64,000 bases of DNA from Phyllobacterium myrsinacearum (GTDB lineage Bacteria > Pseudomonadota > Alphaproteobacteria > Rhizobiales > Rhizobiaceae): positions 718,321-782,320 of the forward strand of contig NZ_PVBT01000003.1 of NCBI RefSeq assembly GCF_002980555.1. The letters run 5' to 3'. Numbering within the stretch: position 1 is the stretch's first letter; every line of letters begins with the position of its first letter. Below are positions 51,863 to 61,579 of this stretch, piece by piece. Both the position numbers and the translations under genes were made by a program. The notes beneath the pieces were generated by a model. That model did not search any database and was not told the DNA's origin. It saw nothing but the letters and a program-made list of their open reading frames with translations.

Positions 51863-54139
51863 GTGCCCACGCGCGAGCAGATATCAGGTCCTCGTGTCAT
51901 GCTGAAGCGCCTCCGCGAATTGATGGCGGAGGCTCTTGAGCCGCAGGAGAGGCTTGACCGGATCGTTCGCGAGATCGCGCAGAACATGGTCGCGGAAGTG
52001 TGCTCGTTTTACGTCCTGCGCTCGGACGGCGTTCTCGAACTCTATGCAACCGAAGGTTTGAATCCGTCCGCGGTTCACCTGGCGCAGTTGCGGCTTGGCC
52101 AGGGCCTTGTCGGGACGATTGCCTCCAGCGCCCGGCCGCTCAACCTGACGGATGCCCAGACCCACCCCGCCTTCGCCTACCTGCCGGAAACGGGCGAAGA
52201 AATCTACAACTCCTTCCTCGGCGTGCCGATCCTGCGGGCCGGGCGCACGCTCGGCGTGCTCGTCGTGCAGAACCGGACCAAGCGCGTCTATCGCGAAGAT
52301 GAGGTCGAAGCGCTGGAAACCACGGCGATGGTGCTGGCGGAAATGGTCGCCGCGGGCAGCTTGACCCGACTGGCGCGGCCGGGTGTCGAGCTTGATCTCG
52401 GCAAGCCGATGAGCTTTTCCGGCAGCGCCTTCAATGATGGCGTCGGTCTTGGCCATGTCGTGCTGCACGAGCCGCGCATCGTCGTCACCAATCTTTTCAA
52501 CGAAAACATCGATACGGAAATCGACCGGCTGGAGAGTTCGCTCGGGTCGCTGCGTATTTCCATCGATGACATGCTGTCGCGCCGTGATGTGGCGTTCGAG
52601 GGCGAGCACCGTGAAGTGCTGGAAGCCTATCGCATGTTCGCGCATGACACCGGCTGGGTGCGGCGCCTTGAAGAAGCAATCCGTAACGGCCTGACGGCGG
52701 AAGCGGCCGTGGAGAAGGTGCAGAGCGACACCCGCGCGCGGATGATGCATCTGACCGATCCCTATATGCGCGAGCGCCTCAGCGATTTCGATGATCTTGC
52801 CAACCGGTTGTTGCGTCAGCTGATGGGCCGCGACGTGAAGACGATGGCCGGTTCGCTGGCCAAGGATGCCATCATCATTGCCCGGTCCATGGGGGCTGCC
52901 GAACTTCTGGATTATCCGCGCGAACGCCTGCGCGGCCTGGTTCTTGAAGACGGCGCGGCGACCAGCCATGTGGTGATCGTGGCCCGCGCCATGGGTATTC
53001 CCGTGGCGGGACAGGTCAAGGGCGTGGTGTCCATGGCTGAAAACAATGATGCGGTCATTGTCGATGGCGATGATGGCCGGGTGCATTTGCGCCCGCAGGC
53101 GGATGTCGAGGCGGCCTATTCGGAAAAGGTCCGCTTCCGCGCCAAGCGGCAGGCGCTTTACCGCGAATTGCGCGACAAGCCTTCGGTGACCAAGGACGGT
53201 GTGGCGATTTCGCTGCTGATGAATGCCGGGCTGCTCGTGGACTTGCCGCAGCTGGCGGAAGCCGGGGCGGCGGGCATTGGCCTGTTCCGCACTGAACTGC
53301 AATTCATGGTGGCGTCGACCTTCCCGCGGGCCGAGCAGCAGGAGCGGCTCTACCGTTCGGTGCTCGATGCGGCGGGCGACCGGCCGGTGACATTTCGCAC
53401 GCTCGATATCGGCGGCGACAAGGTTCTCCCCTATTTCCGCAGCAATGTGAATGAGGAAAACCCGGCCATGGGCTGGCGGGCGATCCGCCTGACGCTCGAC
53501 CGTCCGGGACTGCTGCGCACGCAGGTGCGCGCTCTGCTGAAAGCCGCTGGCGGGCGCGAATTGCGGCTGATGATCCCGATGGTCACGGAAGTGGCTGAGG
53601 TGCGCAAGGCGAGCGAGTTGATCAATCGTGAAGTGCAGCACCTCTCGCGCTTTGCCCACAACCTGCCGACGCGGGTGAAGATCGGCGCGATGGTCGAAGT
53701 GCCGTCGCTGCTCTGGCAGCTCGATGAGCTGATGTCGGTGGTGGATTTCGTTTCGGTCGGGTCCAACGACCTGTTCCAGTTCGTCATGGCGGTTGATCGC
53801 GGCAACTCGATGATCACCGACCGGTTTGACAATCTGTCGGTGCCGTTCCTGCGGGTGCTGCGCCAGATCGCGCAGGCCGGTGTGCGCAACAATACCGACG
53901 TGACTTTGTGCGGGGAAATGGCAGGCAAGCCACTTTCGGCCATGGCCCTGATCGCGCTGGGTTTCCGCTCCATTTCCATGTCGCCGGCGTCCATTGGCCC
54001 GATCAAGGCGATGCTGGGCACACTCGATGTCGGGGAACTGCATGCGCAATTGACCGATGCCATCGACAATCACGGCGATACCGGTTCGCTGCGGCATGTC
54101 CTGAACAAGTTCGCAGAGCGTACAGGCGTTGCGCTGTGA
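51863..54139 (+). CDS. ptsP: phosphoenolpyruvate-protein phosphotransferase PtsP (enzyme I-Ntr)
   Basis: 758-residue nitrogen-PTS enzyme I that passes phosphate from PEP to NPr. The N-terminal GAF domain (SFYVLRSDGVLELYATEGL to VEALETTAMVLAEM) binds glutamine or other signals in relatives. The phospho-His domain has DGAATSHVVIVARAMGIPVAGQ, and the PEP-binding barrel shows GLFRTELQFM and LCGEMAGKPLSAMALIALGF. I use the GTG at 51863 because GGAG lies seven bases upstream; the frame open from 51812 would start inside the perfect hairpin. Followed after 24 bases by prfA. Confidence 0.93.
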   Translation: MPTREQISGPRVMLKRLRELMAEALEPQERLDRIVREIAQNMVAEVCSFYVLRSDGVLELYATEGLNPSAVHLAQLRLGQGLVGTIASSARPLNLTDAQTHPAFAYLPETGEEIYNSFLGVPILRAGRTLGVLVVQNRTKRVYREDEVEALETTAMVLAEMVAAGSLTRLARPGVELDLGKPMSFSGSAFNDGVGLGHVVLHEPRIVVTNLFNENIDTEIDRLESSLGSLRISIDDMLSRRDVAFEGEHREVLEAYRMFAHDTGWVRRLEEAIRNGLTAEAAVEKVQSDTRARMMHLTDPYMRERLSDFDDLANRLLRQLMGRDVKTMAGSLAKDAIIIARSMGAAELLDYPRERLRGLVLEDGAATSHVVIVARAMGIPVAGQVKGVVSMAENNDAVIVDGDDGRVHLRPQADVEAAYSEKVRFRAKRQALYRELRDKPSVTKDGVAISLLMNAGLLVDLPQLAEAGAAGIGLFRTELQFMVASTFPRAEQQERLYRSVLDAAGDRPVTFRTLDIGGDKVLPYFRSNVNEENPAMGWRAIRLTLDRPGLLRTQVRALLKAAGGRELRLMIPMVTEVAEVRKASELINREVQHLSRFAHNLPTRVKIGAMVEVPSLLWQLDELMSVVDFVSVGSNDLFQFVMAVDRGNSMITDRFDNLSVPFLRVLRQIAQAGVRNNTDVTLCGEMAGKPLSAMALIALGFRSISMSPASIGPIKAMLGTLDVGELHAQLTDAIDNHGDTGSLRHVLNKFAERTGVAL

Positions 54140-54163
54140 AATCTGCAGAGGTAGCACACTGAA

Positions 54164-55243
54164 ATGATGTCCATTCCGCAGGATCGTATGGATCAGCTGC
54201 TGAAGCGCTTTTCCATGATTGAAACGCAAATGGCGAGCAATCCGGATTCCGATACCTATGTGAAGCTCGCGTCGGAATATTCGGAGCTGGAGCCGGTGGT
54301 TGCCAAGATTCGCGATCTCGTGGCATCGCGCAGCGAAGCTGGCGATCTGAAAACCATGCTCAACGATGCGGCGACCGACAAGGATATGCGCGATCTCGCC
54401 GAGGCGGAGCTGCCTGATATCAACGAGCGCATCGAAGCGCTGGAACAGGACATTCAGGTCCTGCTCCTGCCGAAGGATGTTGCCGACGAGCGCAATGCCA
54501 TTCTGGAAATCCGCGCGGGAACGGGCGGCTCGGAAGCCGCACTGTTTGGCGGCGACCTGTTCCGCATGTATGAGCGTTACGCATCGGCCAATGGCTGGCG
54601 GGTCGAGCTGATCTCGGCCAGCGACGGTGAAGCCGGCGGCTACAAGGAAGTCATCGCCATGGTTTCGGGCAGGGGCGTTTTTGCCAAGCTGAAATTCGAG
54701 TCGGGTGTGCACCGGGTACAGCGTGTGCCGGATACGGAAGCGAGCGGCCGCATCCATACCTCCGCCGCCACCGTTGCCGTTCTGCCGGAAGCCGAAGAAA
54801 TCGATATCGATATCCGTCCCGAAGACATCCGCATCGACACGATGCGTGCCTCGGGTTCGGGCGGCCAGCACGTCAATACGACGGACTCGGCGGTGCGCAT
54901 CACCCACATACCCTCGGGCATCGTCGTGGTGCAGGCGGAAAAATCGCAGCACCAGAACCGCGCCCGCGCCATGCAGGTGCTGCGGTCACGGCTGTTTGAC
55001 ATGCAGCGGCAGAAGGCCGACAGCGAGCGTTCGGAAGCGCGGCGCAGCCAGGTTGGCTCCGGCGACCGTTCGGAGCGAATCCGCACCTATAATTTCCCGC
55101 AGGGCCGCGTTACGGACCATCGCATCAACCTGACGCTGTACAAGCTCGACCGCATCATGGAGGGCGATCTGGACGAACTGATCGGCGCGCTGATTTCCGA
55201 TTACCAGACAGCTCTTCTGGCCCAGATGAATGACGGGTACTGA
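54164..55243 (+). CDS. prfA: peptide chain release factor 1
   Basis: 359-residue class I release factor reading UAA and UAG. The peptidyl-hydrolysis motif GGQ is in [20 protein letters not shown], and the codon-recognition PxT tripeptide appears as PDT in [16 protein letters not shown], acceptable for RF1. [20 protein letters not shown] closes the fold. It sits between ptsP and prmC; the latter methylates its GGQ Gln, so grouping is functional. Gap to prmC is five bases. Confidence 0.96.
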   Translation: MMSIPQDRMDQLLKRFSMIETQMASNPDSDTYVKLASEYSELEPVVAKIRDLVASRSEAGDLKTMLNDAATDKDMRDLAEAELPDINERIEALEQDIQVLLLPKDVADERNAILEIRAGTGGSEAALFGGDLFRMYERYASANGWRVELISASDGEAGGYKEVIAMVSGRGVFAKLKFESGVHRVQRVPDTEASGRIHTSAATVAVLPEAEEIDIDIRPEDIRIDTMRASGSGGQHVNTTDSAVRITHIPSGIVVVQAEKSQHQNRARAMQVLRSRLFDMQRQKADSERSEARRSQVGSGDRSERIRTYNFPQGRVTDHRINLTLYKLDRIMEGDLDELIGALISDYQTALLAQMNDGY

Positions 55244-55248
55244 TTGTA

Positions 55249-56112
55249 ATGGCTGAGGCCCGTCTCGCTGACGTCCACCGTCATGCGCGCTCCCTGCTGA
55301 CCACAGCCGGGATTGAAAATGCAGAGCTGGATGCGCGGCTTCTGGTGGAGTGGGTCACCGGGTTTGACCGGCTTGAAACGATCCGCAATCCGCATAGCGG
55401 CGTCGCGGCAGATGTCCTGGCCCGGCTCGATGCGGTGCTTAACCGGCGAATCAACGGCGAATCAGTGCACCGGATCATTGGGCGGCGCGCTTTTTTCGGG
55501 CTGGAGTTCTCGCTTTCCGCCGATACGCTGGAGCCCCGGCCGGACACGGAAGCGCTGGTCGAACTTGCGCTGCCGTTCCTGCAGCAACGGGTGGCGGAGA
55601 ACGGGGTTGCCGATCTCATTGATCTGGGAACAGGCACAGGCGCCATTGCCATTGCCTTGCTGGGCCAGGTCAGGCATCTGCGTGCCGTCGGGGTGGATAT
55701 TGCACCCGGTGCCCTTGTAACGGCACGTGACAATGCCCATCTTAATGGCGTGTCCAATCGGTTCGCCGCGCTGCATTCCAGCTGGTTTGCGGAGGTAACT
55801 GGCGGATTTGACATGATAATTTCCAATCCGCCCTATATCCGGTCGAACGATATCGCGAACTTGCAGCCTGAAGTGGCGATGCATGATCCGGTTCTGGCGC
55901 TGGATGGCGGCGCGGATGGCCTTGAGCCCTACCGCATCATCGCGGCACAGGCGGAGAGTTACCTGCGCGCAAATGGTGCAGTTGCCGTGGAAATCGGTTT
56001 TGATCAGCGCATAGATGTCGAGACGATTTTCGCAAAATCAGGCTTCGCCTTGAAGGGTCTGCAGAAGGATATCGGTGGACACGAAAGAGCAATGTTGTTC
56101 ATGAAGCTGTAA
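55249..56112 (+). CDS. prmC: release factor glutamine methyltransferase PrmC
   Basis: 287-residue enzyme methylating the Gln of the GGQ motif in release factors. The catalytic NPPY is in MIISNPPYIRSNDI, the SAM loop is DLGTGTGAIAIALL, the PrmC hallmark FFGLEFSLSADTLEPRPDTE precedes it, and the N-terminal helical substrate domain contains LDARLLVEWVTG. It follows prfA by five bases and is probably its operon partner. Confidence 0.95.
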   Translation: MAEARLADVHRHARSLLTTAGIENAELDARLLVEWVTGFDRLETIRNPHSGVAADVLARLDAVLNRRINGESVHRIIGRRAFFGLEFSLSADTLEPRPDTEALVELALPFLQQRVAENGVADLIDLGTGTGAIAIALLGQVRHLRAVGVDIAPGALVTARDNAHLNGVSNRFAALHSSWFAEVTGGFDMIISNPPYIRSNDIANLQPEVAMHDPVLALDGGADGLEPYRIIAAQAESYLRANGAVAVEIGFDQRIDVETIFAKSGFALKGLQKDIGGHERAMLFMKL

Positions 56113-56407
56113 AATTATTGAAAAAAGGCTTGGAATTTGTCGCGAAGGCGGCTAGTTTCCAGTCACCGCTCTAAACCGAACAAGTCTGGTTTTGCCTATC
56201 AAGAGATTGATACGGAATTTTCCGGGTGTTTGATTTCTCCTCGGAATTGTTCTTGGAGGAATGGGTTTAGCGGAAGCACAAAAGTTTTATGAACTTTGGA
56301 TGCGATTGAAGCGCGGGGCGCGCTTCAGGTCGACACTTGAGAAGCGAAGCTTTTTGACTCAAATGGTGAGCAAATGAGCGCCCCTGATTTTCTGAAAAGA
56401 GATAAGT
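56113..56407 (+). promoter_or_regulatory. promoter and long leader before the DUF4167 gene
   Basis: TTGGAA at 56130-56135 and TAGTTT at 56153-56158 are 17 bases apart, soon after the prmC stop, and would give a leader of about 240 bases. The leader contains a GAAGCGC/GCGCTTC stem (56308-56326) and a short AAGC/GCTT hairpin followed by TTTTT (about 56341-56357), which might be an attenuator. No coding frame with a good start is visible. Confidence 0.3.
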
Positions 56408-57142
56408 ATGAGGCCAGTACAGCAGAATAGGCGCATGCGCGGACGCGGTAACAACAACCGCAAAGGTCCCAACCCACTTTCCCGTAATTACGAGAGCAAC
56501 GGTCCCGACGTTAAAATCCGGGGAAATGCTCAGCACATCGCCGAAAAATACACCACTCTTGCCCGTGACGCGCAGAGCAGTGGTGATCGCGTGATGGCAG
56601 AAAACTATCTTCAGCACGCCGAACATTACAATCGAATCATTCTTGCTGCTCAGGCTCAGGCTCCCGTTCAGTATCAGCGCGATGACCGCGATGACCAGGA
56701 CGATGATGGCGTTTACGACGATGACGGCAATGAACAGCAGCAGGACCGTCCGGTCCAGCACCAGCAGATCAATGGCAGCGGACCGCAGCCGGTGATCGAA
56801 GGAACGCCGGCGGAAGTTGCCTACGGTGAAGAGCCAGTCAGCCAGCGGCAGCCGCATCAGCAGCGCCGGCAGTATGACCAGGCGACCGCCGCTGAAGAGA
56901 ACGCCTCCGGCAATGACGATGAAGCGGCAGCGGAAGCCGGGGAATCCCAGGAAGCCGCCGAAGCAAAGCCGGCGCGCCGCGCCCCGCGCGGCCGCAGGCC
57001 TGCCCGTCCGCGTGAACCGCGCACGACCGAGGAAAATGCGGCACCTGCTGCGGCAGCTGCCGATACAGCCAATGACCTTTCCCCGGCCAGCATCGTGGCG
57101 GAAGTGAAGAAACGCCGGGCAGCGGTCGAATCCGACGTCTGA
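56408..57142 (+). CDS. DUF4167 family protein, basic RNA/DNA-binding-like N-terminus
   Basis: 244-residue protein of the alphaproteobacterial DUF4167 family. The first 70 residues are conserved: a basic head RRMRGRGNNNRKGPNPLSRNYESNGPD followed by VKIRGNAQHIAEKYTTLARDA and VMAENYLQHAEHYNRII. The rest is a low-complexity tail rich in Asp, Gln, Ala, Glu and Arg, with no fixed fold expected. The head looks suited to bind RNA or acidic partners, but function is unknown. It has its own terminator and lies upstream of clpB. Confidence 0.85.
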   Translation: MRPVQQNRRMRGRGNNNRKGPNPLSRNYESNGPDVKIRGNAQHIAEKYTTLARDAQSSGDRVMAENYLQHAEHYNRIILAAQAQAPVQYQRDDRDDQDDDGVYDDDGNEQQQDRPVQHQQINGSGPQPVIEGTPAEVAYGEEPVSQRQPHQQRRQYDQATAAEENASGNDDEAAAEAGESQEAAEAKPARRAPRGRRPARPREPRTTEENAAPAAAAADTANDLSPASIVAEVKKRRAAVESDV

Positions 57143-57167
57143 CCCCGGTCAAAGCATCCGATCTTGC

Positions 57168-57206
57168 AAACGGCGCGGAACGATTTCCGCGCCGTTTTCT
57201 TTTTTC
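57168..57206 (+). terminator. strong rho-independent terminator of the DUF4167 gene
   Basis: AAACGGCGCGGAA and TTCCGCGCCGTTT form a perfect 13-base-pair stem with a four-base loop, followed by TCTTTTTTC. Confidence 0.92.
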
Positions 57207-57227
57207 AAATTCCGGCTTTGGGAGTAT

Positions 57228-57256
57228 CTTGCGGGAGCAGGAATGCAATCCCATAT
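57228..57256 (+). promoter_or_regulatory. RpoH-dependent heat-shock promoter of clpB
   Basis: CTTGCG at 57228-57233, 17 bases, then CCATAT at 57251-57256, close to the rhizobial RpoH consensus (CTTGAA, 16-17 bases, CCANAT). It lies about 100 bases before clpB, the expected heat-shock target, and just after a strong terminator, so clpB has its own transcript. Confidence 0.7.
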
Positions 57257-57352
57257 GAGCCTTGATCGTATGGATCTGCCTCTTGCAGGGGGTCCGTCAC
57301 CAGAAGACTCCAGAATGCCGCTTTCAGGGTTCTGGGGAAAAGGAGACAAAGA

Positions 57353-59965
57353 ATGAATCTTGAAAAATACACCGAGCGGGTTCGCGGCTTCATCCAGTCT
57401 GCACAGACTTTTGCACTTTCCTCCAACAATCAGCAGTTTGCACCGGAGCATTTGCTCAAGGTTCTCGTTGATGACGAGGAAGGCCTTGCCGCATCGCTGA
57501 TCGAGCGGGCGGGCGGGCGTATCGCCGATGTGCGCCTGGGATTGCAGGCTGCGCTCAATGCGCTGCCGAAGGTCACCGGCGGTAATGAGCAGCTGTATCT
57601 CGCACAGCCGCTGGCCAAGGTTTTCGCCACGGCCGAAGAGCTTGCCAAGAAGGCCGGCGACAGTTTTGTCACGGTTGAACGGCTGCTGACGGCGCTGGCC
57701 ATCGAGAAATCGGCAAAGACATCGGAAATTCTGAGCCGCGCGGGTGTGACCGCCGCGGGCCTCAACGCGGTTATCAACGATATCCGCAAGGGGCGGACTG
57801 CCGATTCGGCTTCCGCTGAAAATACCTATGACGCCCTGAAGAAATATGCGCGCGATCTCACCGCCGATGCACGGTCGGGCAAGCTCGACCCGGTTATCGG
57901 CCGGGACGACGAAATCCGCCGGACGATCCAGGTCCTGTCGCGCCGCACCAAGAACAATCCGGTTCTCATCGGTGAACCCGGCGTCGGCAAGACGGCGATT
58001 GCCGAAGGGCTGGCGCTGCGTATCGTCAATGGCGACGTGCCGGAGTCCCTGAAGGACAAGCAGCTGATGGCGCTCGACATGGGCGCGCTGATTGCCGGTG
58101 CGAAATACCGCGGCGAGTTCGAAGAGCGCCTGAAAGGGGTGCTTTCCGAAGTGCAGTCGGCCGATGGCAACATCATCCTCTTCATCGATGAGATGCACAC
58201 GCTGGTTGGCGCGGGCAAGGGTGAAGGGTCGATGGATGCGTCGAACCTGCTGAAGCCTGCCCTGGCACGCGGCGAGCTGCATTGCGTTGGCGCGACAACG
58301 CTCGACGAGTACCGCAAACACGTGGAAAAGGACCCGGCATTGGCCCGGCGGTTCCAGCCGGTGTTTGTCGATGAGCCGTCGGTCGAGGATACGATTTCGA
58401 TCCTGCGCGGATTGAAGGAGAAATACGAACAGCATCACAAGGTTCGCATTTCCGATTCGGCCCTGGTTGCCGCCGCAACGCTGTCGAACCGTTACATCAC
58501 CGACCGCTTTCTGCCGGACAAGGCGATCGACCTGATTGACGAAGGCGCGGCGCGCCTGCGGATGCAGGTGGATTCCAAGCCGGAAGAGCTCGACGAAATC
58601 GACCGCCGCATCATGCAGCTGAAGATTGAACGCGAGGCTTTGAAGGTCGAGAAGGACGATGCGTCGAAAGACCGTCTGGAGCGGCTGGAAAAGGAACTGG
58701 CCGAACTGGAGGAACAGTCCACGGCCCTGACCAACACCTGGCAGTCGGAAAAGCAGAAGCTCGGGCATGCGGCCGACCTGAAAGGTCAGCTCGACGATGC
58801 GCGCAATGCACTTGCCGCGGCCCAGCGCAATGGTGAATTCCAGAAAGCGGGCGAGCTGGCCTATGGCACGATCCCGCAGCTGGAAAAGCAGCTTGCCCAG
58901 GCCGAGCAGCAGGATGGATCGACCTCGATGGTCGAGGAAATCGTCACGCCGGATCATATCGCGCAGGTTGTGTCCCGCTGGACCGGCATCCCGGTTGACC
59001 GGATGCTGGAAGGCGAGCGTGAAAAGCTGTTGCGCATGGAAGACGAACTGGCCAAGCGGGTCATCGGACAGGGCGAGGCGGTTCAGGCCGTTTCCAAAGC
59101 CGTGCGCCGTGCCCGTGCCGGTCTGCAGGATCCGAACCGGCCGATTGGCTCGTTCATTTTCCTCGGACCAACCGGTGTCGGCAAGACGGAGCTCACCAAG
59201 GCTTTGGCTGCGTTCCTGTTCAGCGACGAGACCGCCATGGTTCGCATCGACATGTCCGAATATATGGAGAAGCATTCGGTCGCGCGTCTGATCGGTGCGC
59301 CTCCCGGCTATGTCGGTTACGAGGAAGGCGGAGCGCTGACGGAAGCGGTCCGGCGCAGGCCTTATCAGGTTGTCCTGTTCGATGAGATCGAAAAGGCGCA
59401 TCCGGATGTCTTCAACGTGCTGTTGCAGGTGCTCGATGACGGACGTTTGACCGATGGTCAGGGCCGGACGGTGGATTTCCGCAATACGCTGATCATCATG
59501 ACGTCCAACCTTGGGGCGGAATATCTGACCGCGCTGCGCGAAGACCAGGATGTGGAAAGTGCCCGCGAGGATGTCATGAACGTGGTCAAGGCCTCGTTCA
59601 GGCCGGAATTCCTCAACCGCGTCGATGAGATCATCCTGTTCCACCGCCTGAAGCGGAAGGAAATGGGTGCGATCGTGGCCATCCAGATGCAGCGTCTGCA
59701 GGCCTTGCTGGCGGATCGCAAGATCACCATCAAGATCGACGAGGATGCAACCAACTGGCTGGCCGACAAGGGGTATGACCCTGCCTATGGTGCACGGCCT
59801 TTGAAGCGCGTGATCCAGAAGCAGGTGCAGGACCCGCTGGCGGAGAAGATACTGCTCGGTGAAATTCTCGACGGCTCCACCGTCAAGATCACCGCGGGTT
59901 CCGACCGGCTCAATTTCAGGTCGGTCAAATCCGCGCCTGATCGGGACAAGAGCGAAGCCGCCTGA
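57353..59965 (+). CDS. clpB: ATP-dependent disaggregase chaperone ClpB
   Basis: 870-residue hexameric AAA+ protein that rescues aggregated proteins with DnaK. The N domain begins [20 protein letters not shown]. First AAA module: Walker [16 protein letters not shown], Walker [15 protein letters not shown]. The coiled-coil M domain is at about residues 400-530, rich in Lys/Glu/Leu. Second module: [14 protein letters not shown] and [13 protein letters not shown], and the pore loop GYVGYEEGG. No IGL/F loop for ClpP binding, so a true ClpB. Driven by the RpoH promoter upstream. Confidence 0.97.
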   Translation: MNLEKYTERVRGFIQSAQTFALSSNNQQFAPEHLLKVLVDDEEGLAASLIERAGGRIADVRLGLQAALNALPKVTGGNEQLYLAQPLAKVFATAEELAKKAGDSFVTVERLLTALAIEKSAKTSEILSRAGVTAAGLNAVINDIRKGRTADSASAENTYDALKKYARDLTADARSGKLDPVIGRDDEIRRTIQVLSRRTKNNPVLIGEPGVGKTAIAEGLALRIVNGDVPESLKDKQLMALDMGALIAGAKYRGEFEERLKGVLSEVQSADGNIILFIDEMHTLVGAGKGEGSMDASNLLKPALARGELHCVGATTLDEYRKHVEKDPALARRFQPVFVDEPSVEDTISILRGLKEKYEQHHKVRISDSALVAAATLSNRYITDRFLPDKAIDLIDEGAARLRMQVDSKPEELDEIDRRIMQLKIEREALKVEKDDASKDRLERLEKELAELEEQSTALTNTWQSEKQKLGHAADLKGQLDDARNALAAAQRNGEFQKAGELAYGTIPQLEKQLAQAEQQDGSTSMVEEIVTPDHIAQVVSRWTGIPVDRMLEGEREKLLRMEDELAKRVIGQGEAVQAVSKAVRRARAGLQDPNRPIGSFIFLGPTGVGKTELTKALAAFLFSDETAMVRIDMSEYMEKHSVARLIGAPPGYVGYEEGGALTEAVRRRPYQVVLFDEIEKAHPDVFNVLLQVLDDGRLTDGQGRTVDFRNTLIIMTSNLGAEYLTALREDQDVESAREDVMNVVKASFRPEFLNRVDEIILFHRLKRKEMGAIVAIQMQRLQALLADRKITIKIDEDATNWLADKGYDPAYGARPLKRVIQKQVQDPLAEKILLGEILDGSTVKITAGSDRLNFRSVKSAPDRDKSEAA

Positions 59966-59996
59966 GTACCGCACCGGCAAGGAAGCGAAGAAATGG

Positions 59997-60024
59997 AATG
60001 GCCGCCGCATGGCGGCCATTTTCA
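59997..60024 (+). terminator. terminator of clpB
   Basis: AATGGCCGCC and GGCGGCCATT form a perfect ten-base-pair stem with a four-base loop and are followed by TTCATGTCC. The T tract is poor but the stem is strong. Confidence 0.7.
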
Positions 60025-60136
60025 TGTCCGCTTCATGCGGTAGATGCGACGAGAGAACAGCCGCATTAACCATAAAGACAGGAAAGTCGGTCATTTATGC
60101 TTAAGAGTGCGTTAGCGGAAACCGGAAGTTGAAAAT

Positions 60137-61564
60137 ATGGCGTTTCGTCATTTGATTGTGTTTGCATCGCTTTTTGCCGCCATTCTGGCGGTTTTGGCGC
60201 CTGTCCCCCCCGCGCAGGCGGCAAGCCCTGCGGCAAGCGCCCAGGCGAATCAGACGCCCTATACCGTTGCGCAATTGTTCGAATCGGACCGGCGTGCGCG
60301 CCGCAGCGACTACCGGGTTTACTTCGACGAATATGGCCGCCGGGTGACGGTGGATCGCCGCGGCCGGGTGGTTTCAGTCGAAGAGCCGCGCAACGATGCC
60401 AATGACGGCCGTGGCATCGACTATTTTCCCGATGCACCGCGAGATCCCTACGACACCGGATCGATTCCCGAAGATCCCTATGCGAATAGCCCGAATGATC
60501 CGTATCAGGGCCAGAGAGCACAGCCGTCCGAACGTGATTACCGCACGGTCGAACGCGCGCCGTTGCCGCCAGCCAACAATCAGCCTGATATGGCGCCGGC
60601 CTCGCCCGGTCTGATCGATCCGGAAATGCCGGGTGAAAATCTGGCAACGCCGCCGGCGCAGGAGGCCATCCCGGCGCATCCCAATCCCGCACCGGCTGTG
60701 CAATTGCCCAAGGGGCAGGGCGCCAAGACCAAGATCGCCGCCATCCAGGTGCTCCTCGACCGGGTCGGGGTTTCACCCGGCGTCATCGATGGGCGCAAGG
60801 GCGGCAATGTCGACAAGGCCGTGGCGGCCTTCGAGGAAATGACCGGCCAGAAATTCGATCCGCTCAACGAGGCGGGAATCAATGCCTCGCTCGAACAAAC
60901 GGGCGGCCCCGCCTTCGTTGCCTATACGATCACATCGGAAGATGCCGCCTATCCGTTCGTTGCCTCGATCCCCGAGGATTACAGCCACAAGGCCCAGCTC
61001 GAGCGCATGGCGTTCACTTCCGTTCCCGAGATGCTGGGCGAGCGCTTTCACATGGACGAGGCTTACCTGAAGGAAATCAATCCGGGTGCGGATTTCAATC
61101 GTCCCGGCACGGTGATCCAGGTTGCCAATCCCGGCCAGAATGTCGGCGGATCGGTGACCAAGATCATCGCCGACAAGGGCCGCAAGCAGGTGCGCGGCTA
61201 CAATGCGGAGGGGCGGCTCATCGTGGCTTATCCCGCGACCATCGGCTCGACCGACACGCCTTCGCCGTCGGGGATCGTGCAGGTGGAGCGCATCGCGATC
61301 AATCCCAACTACACCTATAATCCCAAGCTGAACTTCAAGCAGGGGGAAAACAACAAGGTGCTGACCATCCCGCCCGGTCCCAACGGGCCCGTCGGCACGG
61401 TGTGGATTGCGCTGTCAAAGCCGACCTATGGCATCCACGGCACGCCGGAACCGTCAAAGATCGGCAAGACCAACAGCCATGGCTGTGTCCGCCTGACCAA
61501 TTGGGATGCGACGGAATTGTCGAAGCTGGTGCAGAAGGGTGTGACCGTGGAGTTTCAGGAGTAA
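60137..61564 (+). CDS. periplasmic L,D-transpeptidase (YkuD domain)
   Basis: 475-residue exported peptidoglycan cross-linking enzyme. A signal peptide (LIVFASLFAAILAVLAPVPPAQA) precedes a long Asp/Pro/Arg-rich linker. Then a peptidoglycan-binding-like region (TKIAAIQVLLDRVGVSPGVI), a LysM-like segment (MLGERFHMDEAYLKEINPGA), and the YkuD domain with the catalytic block GIHGTPEPSKIG then TNSHGCVRLTNWD, where His and Cys are intact. L,D-cross-links are abundant in rhizobial cell walls. Convergent with an M23 peptidase, 15 bases apart. Confidence 0.92.
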   Translation: MAFRHLIVFASLFAAILAVLAPVPPAQAASPAASAQANQTPYTVAQLFESDRRARRSDYRVYFDEYGRRVTVDRRGRVVSVEEPRNDANDGRGIDYFPDAPRDPYDTGSIPEDPYANSPNDPYQGQRAQPSERDYRTVERAPLPPANNQPDMAPASPGLIDPEMPGENLATPPAQEAIPAHPNPAPAVQLPKGQGAKTKIAAIQVLLDRVGVSPGVIDGRKGGNVDKAVAAFEEMTGQKFDPLNEAGINASLEQTGGPAFVAYTITSEDAAYPFVASIPEDYSHKAQLERMAFTSVPEMLGERFHMDEAYLKEINPGADFNRPGTVIQVANPGQNVGGSVTKIIADKGRKQVRGYNAEGRLIVAYPATIGSTDTPSPSGIVQVERIAINPNYTYNPKLNFKQGENNKVLTIPPGPNGPVGTVWIALSKPTYGIHGTPEPSKIGKTNSHGCVRLTNWDATELSKLVQKGVTVEFQE

Positions 61565-61579
61565 AACCCGGTCCTGGGA

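Noticed and set aside
51884-54952. Very long open frame of about 1,022 codons on the minus strand across ptsP and prfA
   Set aside because: It is the antisense shadow of two certain genes in GC-rich DNA; its protein has no recognisable domain and is full of His/Arg/Gln.
57149-60094. Open frame of about 981 codons on the minus strand across clpB
   Set aside because: Antisense shadow of clpB, with no domain and no ribosome site; it also runs through the terminators and the heat-shock promoter.
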